Positions 15,863 to 23,545 of a stretch of 34,179 bases of DNA are shown piece by piece (the first letter of the stretch is position 1; every line of letters starts with the position of its first letter). Source of the DNA: Bacilli bacterium (GTDB lineage Bacteria > Bacillota_I > Bacilli_A > ML615J-28 > CAG-313); contig CAADXH010000056.1 in assembly GCA_900752975.1 (NCBI GenBank), positions 1 to 34,179 of the forward strand, given 5' to 3'. Under the pieces are notes generated by a model. It worked only from the letters and a program-made list of their open reading frames with translations, was not told where the DNA came from and ran no database searches. The position numbers were made by a program, and so were the translations under genes.

Positions 15863-17680
15863 CTATCCCTTAACTTCTATTGTAATTTTGTTATGGCCAT
15901 TATTTCTATCAATTATAACACTACCACTACCATCATTTAAGTCATATTCATAAATATAATAACAAGTGTATTTTCCTTTTGACAATTCATTAATTTCTAT
16001 TTCAACTGAATCATCAATTTTAATATTATTTATCTCTTTAACTAGTTTATTATCATTATCATAAACTTCTATTTTTAATGAAATTAATGTTTTAACTGGA
16101 TCGTTTATTATTAGACATAAATTAATTGTATCTTTAATTGAACATATACTACCTATATTTATTTTAGGTGCTTGTTTTTTAGTATGAACACCAATACTTG
16201 TACTTCCCTGTTTTTCTCCACTACCATCATTTAAGTCATATGTATAGTTAACTACTATTTCATAGTCAGTATCTGATAATAATTCGTTAAATTCTAGTTT
16301 TGTAAAATCAGTTATCGTTTTAACTAAAGTACCTTCTTTTAATAACTTTATTTCAGAAGTCTTAGCTTTGGTGTCATCTTTATCACTTAAGTTATAACTA
16401 AACTTAATGGCTTTATCATCTATGCTTATTACATTAATGGTAAAAGTTGGAGCTGCTTTTTTAGTATGAACACCAATACTTGTACTTCCTTGTTTTTCTC
16501 CACTACCATCATTTAAGTCATATGTATAGTTAACTACTATTTCATAGTCAGTATCTGATAATAATTCATTAAATTCTAGTTTTGTAAAATCAGTTATCGT
16601 TTTAACTACTGCACCTTCTTTTAGTAACTTTATTGTTGTTATTCTATTACTAAACTTAGGGATTTTTGTTATCGTAAATTTGATTGTACTAGATGATAAT
16701 TGATTATTGTCTATGGTATTTAAATCTATTGTTTTAAATTCATTAGAGTATAAAACTGTTGCTTTTTTACCTTCACCATCTAACATATCGTATATTCCAA
16801 CGATCATATAAGAATATGTAGTTGAAAAATCTAAACTACTAAATTTGACGGTATTATATCCAACCATAAGTTTTTGCTTATTTACTAGTTTATTATTGTT
16901 AATTAAATATACATAAACTCCTGCAATTGGATCTAAAACAGAATCAATATCTTGAATATTAAAATCCACACTATATTCATTTGAATCTAACTGATCGCGA
17001 ACCAGGGTTGCGGTTGGCTCATTTTGGTATGTTACACCAATCCTAATCGTTTTTTTACCTTGTAATTTTACATTTTTGTTTTTAATTGTTGTATCATCAA
17101 TATATTTTATTGTATTTAGCGTAATTTCTTCAATCCCTGATTTATTAGTTGTTTTATATTTGATCACTATTTGATTAGCATTTGAACCTTCCAAAAACTG
17201 TGAAACTTGATATTTTTTATTATTTAACGTTAATGATACTAATTCATATTCTTTAGGATTATCAAGTTTAATAGTTATTATAATATCAGTGTTAGGTTTT
17301 TCATAGCAAGTTATATCATCAATTGTTGATATACCAATTTCATTAATTAGATTATCTTCAAATTCACTTAGTTGTTTTCTTCGAGGTAATCGGTTAATAC
17401 TATCAATTTTGTTTGCATACATACCCTTATATACAGGTATATTATTTTCATTGTTGTTAATTACCATAATTGTAATAGCAAGAATTAAACAAAATATAAT
17501 TAAACTGCATGCCCATATAATAGGTTTACGATGCAATTGCACAAAAGATTTTTTAACAGGTTTAGAAGATTCTAAGTCGTGTAATTCTAGTTTTTGCTTA
17601 ATATCAGTCTTAAAGTTATCTGTTTGTTGAGATAAATCTTGAAGAAATTCTTCTCTAAATCTTTTAAGCTTCTTGCTCAT
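15863..17680 (-). CDS. Single-pass membrane protein, putative anti-sigma factor with FN3-like ectodomain
   Basis: A 605-residue type II membrane protein. A charged cytoplasmic N-terminus of about 52 residues (beginning MSKKLKRFREEFLQDLSQQT) is followed by one TM helix (54-74). A large extracellular part comes next: a juxtamembrane domain (80-320, with DNPKEYELVS at 140-149) and three FN3-like repeats (about 320-410, 411-504, 505-605). The gene overlaps the ECF sigma gene by 17 bases, with GGAGG 6 bases before its ATG. This is the usual arrangement of sigma/anti-sigma pairs, so an anti-sigma role is inferred from position and topology. The cytoplasmic part shows no HxxxCxxC zinc motif. Residues 80-320 match residues 100-338 of the downstream lipoprotein, for example NKKYQVSQFLEGS against NDNKYQSYQFKEGS. 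Confidence 0.75.
   Translation of the reverse strand: MSKKLKRFREEFLQDLSQQTDNFKTDIKQKLELHDLESSKPVKKSFVQLHRKPIIWACSLIIFCLILAITIMVINNNENNIPVYKGMYANKIDSINRLPRRKQLSEFEDNLINEIGISTIDDITCYEKPNTDIIITIKLDNPKEYELVSLTLNNKKYQVSQFLEGSNANQIVIKYKTTNKSGIEEITLNTIKYIDDTTIKNKNVKLQGKKTIRIGVTYQNEPTATLVRDQLDSNEYSVDFNIQDIDSVLDPIAGVYVYLINNNKLVNKQKLMVGYNTVKFSSLDFSTTYSYMIVGIYDMLDGEGKKATVLYSNEFKTIDLNTIDNNQLSSSTIKFTITKIPKFSNRITTIKLLKEGAVVKTITDFTKLEFNELLSDTDYEIVVNYTYDLNDGSGEKQGSTSIGVHTKKAAPTFTINVISIDDKAIKFSYNLSDKDDTKAKTSEIKLLKEGTLVKTITDFTKLEFNELLSDTDYEIVVNYTYDLNDGSGEKQGSTSIGVHTKKQAPKINIGSICSIKDTINLCLIINDPVKTLISLKIEVYDNDNKLVKEINNIKIDDSVEIEINELSKGKYTCYYIYEYDLNDGSGSVIIDRNNGHNKITIEVKG
16175..16350 (-). repeat. Intragenic duplication, copy 1 (176 bp)
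   Basis: Direct repeat of 16457-16632, offset 282 bp (94 codons), with about six differences by eye. It covers most of an FN3-like repeat of the putative anti-sigma protein. Confidence 0.9.
16457..16632 (-). repeat. Intragenic duplication, copy 2 (176 bp)
   Basis: Partner of 16175-16350. Both encode the segment from KLLKEG through FTKLEFNELLSDTDYE to STSIGVHTKK. Other repeats in this protein family are far more diverged, so this copy is recent or recently homogenised. Confidence 0.9.
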
Positions 17681-18194
17681 CTTCTACCTCCTCCATAATC
17701 ATTTTCAAATTTTTTAGTGACATTTTATATTTTGTACTTATGTATTTTGGAGATTTATCCATTATTTGAGCGATTTCTTTAAATTTATAGCGAAAAACAA
17801 TGTGGTATATTAAAATATCTTTTTCCTCTTGTTCGAAATTTTCAGACAATATATCATCATATTTTCCTAATCCAACTGGTCGTGGATCAGTAATTTCGTT
17901 AATTAGTTCATTATCTTTTATGATTCTTTTTTCTTTCACAAAATCACGTGTCAAATAATTTTTAGATAAATTTTTAGCAATTGTTAAAATCCAATACTTA
18001 AAATTGCCACCAGCATATTGATCAATCTTATTATATACAGTTAAAAAAGTATCCTGTAATAATCTATTTGCCTCTTCTTTGTTTCTAACAATTTGATATA
18101 TTACATAGTATACTATATTTTTATATTCTGCATAAATTGATTCAAATGCTTCTTCGTCTTTTTGTTTGATTAGGGCTATAATTCTTTTGTCCAT
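17664..18194 (-). CDS. ECF-type RNA polymerase sigma factor
   Basis: A 176-residue sigma-70 family protein with only regions 2 and 4, the ECF layout. Region 2 lies at about 10-80 (EEAFESIYAEYKNIVYYV and RLLQDTFLTVYNKIDQY; FKYWILTIAKN is region 2.4-like). Region 4 lies at about 115-165 (EEKDILIYHIVFRYKFKEIA, then the helix-turn-helix IMDKSPKYISTKYKMSLKNL). The ATG at 18194 is preferred because AAAGGAG lies 6 bases upstream; the in-frame ATG at 18215 would place this site inside the gene. Its 3' end overlaps the putative anti-sigma gene by 17 bases. It probably directs this surface-protein operon, possibly including itself, but no ECF promoter motif could be confirmed. Confidence 0.88.
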   Translation of the reverse strand: MDKRIIALIKQKDEEAFESIYAEYKNIVYYVIYQIVRNKEEANRLLQDTFLTVYNKIDQYAGGNFKYWILTIAKNLSKNYLTRDFVKEKRIIKDNELINEITDPRPVGLGKYDDILSENFEQEEKDILIYHIVFRYKFKEIAQIMDKSPKYISTKYKMSLKNLKMIMEEVEDEQEA

Positions 18195-18254
18195 AATTTT
18201 CTCCTTTTGACACATATCATATCTCGCTATATCCTTATTATATCAAATAGGAGG

Positions 18255-18267
18255 GACAAATTTTGTC
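18255..18267. promoter_or_regulatory. Candidate operator upstream of the ECF sigma gene
   Basis: A 13-bp dyad, GACAAA-T-TTTGTC, about 60 bases before the sigma ATG and just after the stop of the winged-helix gene. It could be an operator for that regulator, but a 6-bp-arm dyad may arise by chance in AT-rich DNA. Confidence 0.25.
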
Positions 18268-18284
18268 TATTTATTTTTTACTAC

Positions 18285-18512
18285 CTAAGAGATTGCATAA
18301 GACACTAGTCTATAGGCCTGTTCAGACCTTATGTATACAATTTCTTTGCCCTTATAAAAGTTATAAAGATATGATCGTATCTCGCTTATATAGCGCTTGA
18401 AAGTTTTATCTTCCAAACCAAACTTGTTTCTAATCTCTCTTGTTTTTATAATTTTTCCATCGACTAATTGTTCATAAATGTATAAACACACTTGTGTCTT
18501 TACTAACTTCAT
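18285..18512 (-). CDS. Small winged-helix DNA-binding protein
   Basis: A 75-residue protein matching the N-terminal helix-turn-helix of DeoR/WYL-type regulators. A helix around YIYEQLVDGKIIKTREI is followed by RNKFGLEDKTFKRYISEIR (recognition region) and a wing, KGKEIVYIRSEQAYRL. There is no effector domain. The ATG at 18512 has GAGG 8 bases upstream; an in-frame GTG at 18521 overlaps that site and is less likely. It lies 90 bases before the ECF sigma gene on the same strand with no terminator between, so it may be the first gene of the surface-protein operon or its regulator. Function is inferred from fold only. Confidence 0.7.
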   Translation of the reverse strand: MKLVKTQVCLYIYEQLVDGKIIKTREIRNKFGLEDKTFKRYISEIRSYLYNFYKGKEIVYIRSEQAYRLVSYAIS

Positions 18513-18704
18513 ATTTTTCACCTCATAGTATAAGACACATATATCGTGTTTTTATGTAAATGTGTAATTATAAATTGTATAGATTATAAACAAAAGAATG
18601 CATCAGCATACACTTTCCATTTATTATTATATCATAAAAGTTCTCCTTTCGCGTATTATATGTACTAATATTGTACCATATATACCATTTTTTGGACTAT
18701 ACAC

Positions 18705-18733
18705 TGAAAAAAAGACCCGCAGTATGCGGATCT
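18705..18733 (-). terminator. Terminator of eno
   Basis: On the minus strand a 9-bp stem (one G-U pair) with a 3-nt loop (18713-18733) is followed by a run of Ts (18712-18706). It begins 7 bases after the eno stop. Confidence 0.9.
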
Positions 18734-18739
18734 AATTTG

Positions 18740-20032
18740 TTATTTCTTTAAATTATAGAAAGATTTAATACCTTCATAAGATGCAGCTTCACCAAGTTCA
18801 TCTTCAATTCTTAATAATTGATTGTACTTAGCGATACGGTCAGTACGTGATGCAGAACCTGTTTTGATTTGACCCGCATTTAAAGCTACTGCGATATCAG
18901 CGATTGTAGTATCTTCAGATTCACCACTACGATGTGATACAACAGCTGTATAACCAGCACGTTTAGCCATTTCGATTGCTGCGAAAGTTTCACTTAAAGT
19001 ACCAATTTGGTTAACTTTAATTAAAATTGCATTGGCAACACCTAGCGAAATACCTTTAGCTAGACGTTCAGTATTAGTAACGAATAGGTCATCACCAACT
19101 AATTGAACTTTCTTACCAAGTCTCTTAGTTAATACTTTCCATCCATCCCAGTCATTTTCATCTAGACCATCTTCAATTGAGATGATAGGATATTTTGAAA
19201 CTAAACCTTCATAGAATTCAACCATTTCTTCAGCAGTTAATGATTTGCCTTCACTCTTTAGATCGTATTTATTAGTTTCTGGATTGTAGAATTCACTTGA
19301 TGCAACATCCATTGCTAGATATACATCTTTACCAGGAACATAACCTGCATTTTTAATAGCTTCAATAACACACGCTAATGCTTCTTCATTTGAAGAAAGT
19401 TTAGGAGCGTATCCACCTTCATCACCTACAGCTGTATTACAGCCTTTAGCTTTAAGAACTTTCTTTAAGTTATGGAATACTTCAGCACCCATTCTTAATG
19501 CTTCTCTAAATGTAGGAGCACCAACAGGCATAACCATAATTTCTTGAATATCAATACACCAGTCAGCATGAGCACCACCATTTAAGATGTTCATCATTGG
19601 AGTTGGTAATTGATGAGCACTAAATCCACCAAAATAATTGTATAGAGGAATACCATAATAATCAGCAGCTGCTTTTGCACATGCCATAGATACAGCAAGA
19701 ATAGCATTAGCGCCTAATTTACCTTTATTAGGAGTACCATCTAATTCGATTAATTTTTTATCAATTAATAATTGTTGAGTTACATCATAACCAACGATTT
19801 CTGGGTAAATGATTTCATTAACATTTTCAACTGCTTTTAAAACACCTTTACCAAGATAACGATTTTTGTCACCATCACGTAATTCAACAGCTTCATGTTC
19901 ACCAGTAGATGCACCACTAGGAACGATTGCGCGACCAAAAGCACCGCTTTCAGTTACAACTTCTACTTCAACAGTAGGATTACCTCTTGAGTCTAAGACT
20001 TCACGAGCATACACTTCAGTAATATAAGGCAT
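18740..20032 (-). CDS. eno: Enolase (phosphopyruvate hydratase)
   Basis: Converts 2-phosphoglycerate to phosphoenolpyruvate in glycolysis. The 430-residue length is standard. Signatures are the substrate loop SGASTGEHEAVELRDGD (39-55), SIEDGLDENDWDGW with its metal-binding acids, QLVGDDLFVTN, and the C-terminal SHRSGESEDTTIADIAVA. It has AAGGAG before the ATG and its own strong promoter in the 87-base gap after gpmI, so it can be expressed independently although gpmI lies upstream on the same strand. Its start region is clean, with no candidate upstream start. Confidence 0.98.
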   Translation of the reverse strand: MPYITEVYAREVLDSRGNPTVEVEVVTESGAFGRAIVPSGASTGEHEAVELRDGDKNRYLGKGVLKAVENVNEIIYPEIVGYDVTQQLLIDKKLIELDGTPNKGKLGANAILAVSMACAKAAADYYGIPLYNYFGGFSAHQLPTPMMNILNGGAHADWCIDIQEIMVMPVGAPTFREALRMGAEVFHNLKKVLKAKGCNTAVGDEGGYAPKLSSNEEALACVIEAIKNAGYVPGKDVYLAMDVASSEFYNPETNKYDLKSEGKSLTAEEMVEFYEGLVSKYPIISIEDGLDENDWDGWKVLTKRLGKKVQLVGDDLFVTNTERLAKGISLGVANAILIKVNQIGTLSETFAAIEMAKRAGYTAVVSHRSGESEDTTIADIAVALNAGQIKTGSASRTDRIAKYNQLLRIEDELGEAASYEGIKSFYNLKK

Positions 20033-20079
20033 AATTTATTTCTCCTTTTTAAGTGCTGTGCACTATTTTATCCATATAT

Positions 20080-20107
20080 ATTATATCACATTATCCATTT
20101 TTTTCAA
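20080..20107 (-). promoter_or_regulatory. SigA-type promoter of eno
   Basis: On the minus strand TTGAAA (20107-20102), 16-bp spacer, TATAAT (20085-20080). A short GTGC/GCAC dyad (20053-20063) lies in the leader. Confidence 0.7.
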
Positions 20108-20119
20108 AATGTTTGAATA

Positions 20120-21640
20120 TTATTTTTTATATCCTTTAATCATGCTATGTCCAGCCATTTCTACTGGTTGTGGTTCATTTAATAATTCTAACATTGTCGG
20201 TGTTATATCACCTAAGTTACCAGTTTCACGTAGAATAACATCTGTTCTTGTGATTAGGAATGGAACTGGATTTGTTGTATGAGCAGAGAATGGTTGATTA
20301 TTTTCATCAAATACTTCATCAGCATTTCCATGGTCAGCAGTAATAATTAATGTACCACCAACTTTTTCAACTGCGTCATAGACTTTACCAACACATTCAT
20401 CAACTGTTTCTACAGCTTTAACTGTTGCGTCAAACACAGCAGTATGGCCAACCATATCACAGTTAGCATAGTTTAGAATGATTGTATCAAACTCTTTACT
20501 TTCAATTGCTTTTAGAACATAGTCTGTAACTTCATATGCACTCATTTCTGGTTTTAAATCAAATGTTGCGACTTTAGGTGAAGGTATTAATATACGAGTT
20601 TCACCCTTAAGTTCTTTATCAACACCACCATCAAAGAAATATGTTACGTGTGCATATTTTTCAGTTTCTGCAATTCTAAGTTGTGTAAGTCCGCGTTCGC
20701 TAATTACATCACCATACATGTTGTCTAGTTTTTGAACACCAAAGTTAACTAAACCTTTTACATTTTCACTATATAGCATCATTGAAACGAAACAAATATT
20801 TTTGAATTCTTCATATCTAGTAAGAGCTGTTGCTTTTGGATTTGTAATAGCTGTACTAATTTGAATTGCTCTATCTGGTCTAAAGTTTGCGAAAATAACA
20901 CTATCATTTTCTTTAATATTAGAACCTTTAGTTACAATATAAGGTTTAACAAATTCATCAGTTATATCTTCAGCATATGATTCATCAATGCCTTCTAATA
21001 ATTCTTTAACAGGTGCATCACCATACACTAATGCATTGTAAGCAAGTTGTGTACGATCATAGTTTTTATCACGGTCCATTGCGTAATATCTACCAGTGAC
21101 TACACCAATTTTTACTCCTTCATGACATGAATCTTGTAACATTTTTAAATACTCTTTTGCGGATTTAGGTGGAACATCTCTTCCATCTAAGAAAGCATGA
21201 ACATATACTTGTTCAACCCCTGCTTCACGAGCCGCATTCATCAAATATATAATGTGGTTGATATGAGAATGAACACCACCATCTGACATTAATCCCATTA
21301 CATGTAGGGCACTATGATTCTTTTTAGCGTGTTCAATTGCTTCATGAATTGCAGGCATTTTATCTAATGTCTTATCTCTAACCGCAATATTTACTCTAGT
21401 CAATGATTGGAAAACAACACGGCCTGCCCCAATATTCATGTGACCAACTTCACTATTTCCCATTTGACCTTCAGGAAGTCCTACTGCCTCACCAGATGCT
21501 TGAATTAATGTATGAGGATATTTCGCAAATATTCTATCAAGATTTGGTTTTTTCGCCGCAGCAATGGCATTTCCATATGTATTTTCTCTAATACCAAAAC
21601 CATCCATAATTACTAACATTACTAAATCTTTTTTACTCAT
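20120..21640 (-). CDS. gpmI: 2,3-bisphosphoglycerate-independent phosphoglycerate mutase
   Basis: Interconverts 3- and 2-phosphoglycerate, the step before enolase. This 506-residue alkaline-phosphatase-superfamily enzyme binds two Mn ions. Visible are the first metal aspartate in MDGFG (Asp13), the phosphoserine nucleophile Ser63 in GQMGNSEVGH, HAFLDGRDVPP, GRYYAMDRDKNYDR, NYANCDMVGHT and ITADHGNADE near the C-terminus. The RBS is a G-run (GGGGGA) 6 bases from the ATG. A strong promoter lies directly upstream. eno follows on the same strand, pairing consecutive glycolytic reactions. Confidence 0.97.
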   Translation of the reverse strand: MSKKDLVMLVIMDGFGIRENTYGNAIAAAKKPNLDRIFAKYPHTLIQASGEAVGLPEGQMGNSEVGHMNIGAGRVVFQSLTRVNIAVRDKTLDKMPAIHEAIEHAKKNHSALHVMGLMSDGGVHSHINHIIYLMNAAREAGVEQVYVHAFLDGRDVPPKSAKEYLKMLQDSCHEGVKIGVVTGRYYAMDRDKNYDRTQLAYNALVYGDAPVKELLEGIDESYAEDITDEFVKPYIVTKGSNIKENDSVIFANFRPDRAIQISTAITNPKATALTRYEEFKNICFVSMMLYSENVKGLVNFGVQKLDNMYGDVISERGLTQLRIAETEKYAHVTYFFDGGVDKELKGETRILIPSPKVATFDLKPEMSAYEVTDYVLKAIESKEFDTIILNYANCDMVGHTAVFDATVKAVETVDECVGKVYDAVEKVGGTLIITADHGNADEVFDENNQPFSAHTTNPVPFLITRTDVILRETGNLGDITPTMLELLNEPQPVEMAGHSMIKGYKK

Positions 21641-21680
21641 TATTTTTCCCCCAATCTTTGGTACGGTATCAACCTATATT

Positions 21681-21709
21681 ATTATACCAATTTTTTAATT
21701 TTTCTTCAA
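21681..21709 (-). promoter_or_regulatory. SigA-type promoter of gpmI
   Basis: On the minus strand TTGAAG (21709-21704), a 17-bp spacer and TATAAT (21686-21681). Confidence 0.7.
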
Positions 21710-21785
21710 CTATTTGAATATATATTTTTAAGACAGAATTTTCAAAAGACAGTACTTTAAATTTATATATTAATTAAATTAGTTT

Positions 21786-21826
21786 TTTAAAAAGCATACC
21801 AATAGACTCAGGGTCTTTGATATGCT
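21786..21826 (-). terminator. Terminator after the 164-aa secreted protein gene
   Basis: Outer stem AGCATA/TATGCT (21793-21798 with 21821-21826) and inner stem AGAC/GTCT (21804-21807 with 21813-21816), followed on the minus strand by TTTTTAAAAAA. It serves the upstream pair of surface genes. Confidence 0.7.
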
Positions 21827-21868
21827 CTATTTATGTTATTCTGTTATTGTTTAGTCCATTCTTTTCTT

Positions 21869-22363
21869 TTAATACACTTTTCCTTGTCTTGTTTCAGACT
21901 TAACTAATACTTCTTTTGACATCTCAACATATGATGTTGATTCTGCTTTTGTAATTACTTCATTTGTTGTAACATTTTTAAAGTTTTCTTTTTGTTTTTT
22001 TAAGTAATTAGTTGGTCCAGCATAATACTTCTTTTCATTTGCATTATATGGTAGTGAACCATTTAGTGAATATTCCATTACATCTAGTGTTTCACTAGAA
22101 TATATTACATATCCAGATCCTTCAAATTCTACATATATGTAATCTGGTGACTCATCTAGATTATATAAATATTCCATTGATGATATTTCAACATTATTAA
22201 ATAAATCATTTGTTACTTCTTTAATCAGTGTAACTTGTTCACTATCTTTTACGAAAGCATATACTGATATATATTTATTTGATACAGCAGTTATTGTAAT
22301 AATTGTAAATAATAATATACTAGAAAATAATAGTTTATTTATTAGTGTTTTTAATTTGTTCAT
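21869..22363 (-). CDS. Short secreted protein resembling a peptidase propeptide region
   Basis: A 164-residue protein with an N-terminal hydrophobic segment (about 10-35), so it is exported or membrane-anchored. The middle (SPDYIYVEFEGSGYVIYS, then LDVMEYSLNGSLPYN and KKYYAGPTNYLKK) looks like the propeptide-like region that precedes a papain-like or C39-like peptidase domain in secreted proteins of this lineage. That assignment is from memory of the family and is uncertain. Here nothing catalytic follows: the ORF stops after ETRQGKVY. It may be a truncated peptidase gene or a free-standing propeptide/inhibitor. The RBS is GGAGG 7 bases before the ATG. It lies 21 bases after a lipoprotein gene and is probably co-transcribed with it. 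Confidence 0.6.
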   Translation of the reverse strand: MNKLKTLINKLLFSSILLFTIITITAVSNKYISVYAFVKDSEQVTLIKEVTNDLFNNVEISSMEYLYNLDESPDYIYVEFEGSGYVIYSSETLDVMEYSLNGSLPYNANEKKYYAGPTNYLKKQKENFKNVTTNEVITKAESTSYVEMSKEVLVKSETRQGKVY

Positions 22364-22399
22364 TTTTTTCCTCCATTTTATTCTTTATTTGTTTCTTTT
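22361..22399 (-). repeat. 39-bp direct repeat, copy 1
   Basis: Covers the last codons and stop of the GLUG lipoprotein gene (KRNK, TAA), the RBS and the ATG of the 164-aa gene. It matches 23285-23323 with one mismatch. Confidence 0.9.
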
Positions 22400-23287
22400 T
22401 AGTTTTAAGTATCCACCATTTTGAAATTCAGGATTATCAAAATCCCATATATCCTCACTCCAACCTAATTCATTAATGTAGTGTTCTTTTTTCCTATAAC
22501 CTGACATTGCACAATTAATATTTTTAGCCTCTGACAAATAATCTGTATTAGCTATTATATTACAACGAATTTGTATTTCTATATTATTATCAGCATTATT
22601 CACTTCAACATCTGCATAACAATTACTAATTTCAGCAACACTTGAAGAAGTATATTTAAAATTTTTACCTGCAATTCCACCAATACTAAAAATAGCCATA
22701 CGACAAGTACTATCATTTCCCACGGTATCAGTACATATTTCTGATATTCTTCCAATCGCATAACAGTCTTTAATAATACTCCAATTTTCTCCTGCAATTC
22801 CACCTATTGAAGGACACATACTTCTTCTTGCCCAGTCTAAAATTATATCAAAATTTGTTACTCCTAATCTTTCAATAGTACCACGATTAAAACCAAACAA
22901 ACCTATAGCACTTGTATAATATCTATAGGATGAAGATTCATTCTTAATAACAAAATTACTTATTTCATAACCATTACCATTAAAATGACCTTCAAATCTT
23001 TTTATTGGATTCCAGTTTATTCCTTCTAAATCAATATCTGCTTGTAGTTCATAATATGCTTTTTGTCCTTTATCTTCATTTGTTTGATTAGATAAATAGA
23101 TTAGTTTTTCTTTTGTATCTATTACATATGGATTATCAATCGTTCCATCACCTTTTGTGTAGGCTTCTTCACCTTCTAGTTTTTGATACTTTTCTACTGG
23201 TATGTAACAGTCATAGCCACAACTTGTTGCTATAATCAAAAACATAGATAACATAAAAATTATTTGTAAACTTTTTATTTTTTTCAT
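22385..23287 (-). CDS. GLUG-motif (beta-helix) surface lipoprotein
   Basis: A 300-residue predicted lipoprotein. The signal peptide ends in a lipobox-like IIATSC with Cys23. The segment GDGTIDNPYVIDTKEKLIYLSN is the usual lead-in of GLUG proteins. WNPIKRFEGHFNGNGYEISNF (written in two parts: WNPIKRFEGHFNG, NGYEISNF) and two GLUG motifs, GGIAGENWSIIKDCYAIG and GGIAGKNF with SEISNCYA-like continuation, suggest a short right-handed beta-helix. The C-terminus has WDFDNPEFQNGGYLKLK, again typical of the family. GLUG domains occur in adhesins and peptidases; no catalytic part is visible here. The FDGNGHTISNL segment of the 1853-aa lipoprotein belongs to the same type of module. Confidence 0.85.
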   Translation of the reverse strand: MKKIKSLQIIFMLSMFLIIATSCGYDCYIPVEKYQKLEGEEAYTKGDGTIDNPYVIDTKEKLIYLSNQTNEDKGQKAYYELQADIDLEGINWNPIKRFEGHFNGNGYEISNFVIKNESSSYRYYTSAIGLFGFNRGTIERLGVTNFDIILDWARRSMCPSIGGIAGENWSIIKDCYAIGRISEICTDTVGNDSTCRMAIFSIGGIAGKNFKYTSSSVAEISNCYADVEVNNADNNIEIQIRCNIIANTDYLSEAKNINCAMSGYRKKEHYINELGWSEDIWDFDNPEFQNGGYLKLKRNK

Positions 23288-23323
23288 TTTGTTCCTCCAT
23301 TTTATTCTTTATTTGTTTCTTTT
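23285..23323 (-). repeat. 39-bp direct repeat, copy 2
   Basis: Matches 22361-22399 with one mismatch. Here it spans the RBS and start of the GLUG lipoprotein gene and, upstream, a sequence that would encode a KRNK-stop end of a gene that is no longer present. It is therefore probably a scar of a lost tandem gene copy. Confidence 0.85.
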
Positions 23324-23400
23324 ATTAATATGCTGTAAACTACTCTAAGGTTTATGCTACTAAATAAAGTTTATAAAACTGTTCTAAGCATATTTTGACG

Positions 23401-23431
23401 AAAAAACACCCTTGTCCTAAGAGTGCTTTTT
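23401..23431 (-). terminator. Terminator after the ECF-transporter gene
   Basis: A 7-bp stem (23407-23413 with 23419-23425, one G-U pair) with a 5-nt loop and A/T runs on both sides; TTTTTT follows on the minus strand. The rest of the gap 23288-23545 holds a weaker 7-bp hairpin (23477-23495) and nothing coding. Confidence 0.75.
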
Positions 23432-23545
23432 TTAGTCTATATTGTTTTCTAAGAGTGTTTTTATTGCATACTTAGGAAATGTATTTTTTACATTTTCAGT
23501 ATACCATAATATGGAATTTAAAACAAGTGTTTTATTTAAATTATT

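Noticed and set aside
10210..18540. 9-mer GTGTCTTAT found on the minus strand near 10215, 18297 and 18531, as a possible regulon box
   Set aside because: One copy is inside coding sequence, the distance to starts is not constant, and by composition nearly one occurrence is expected by chance in a window of this size.
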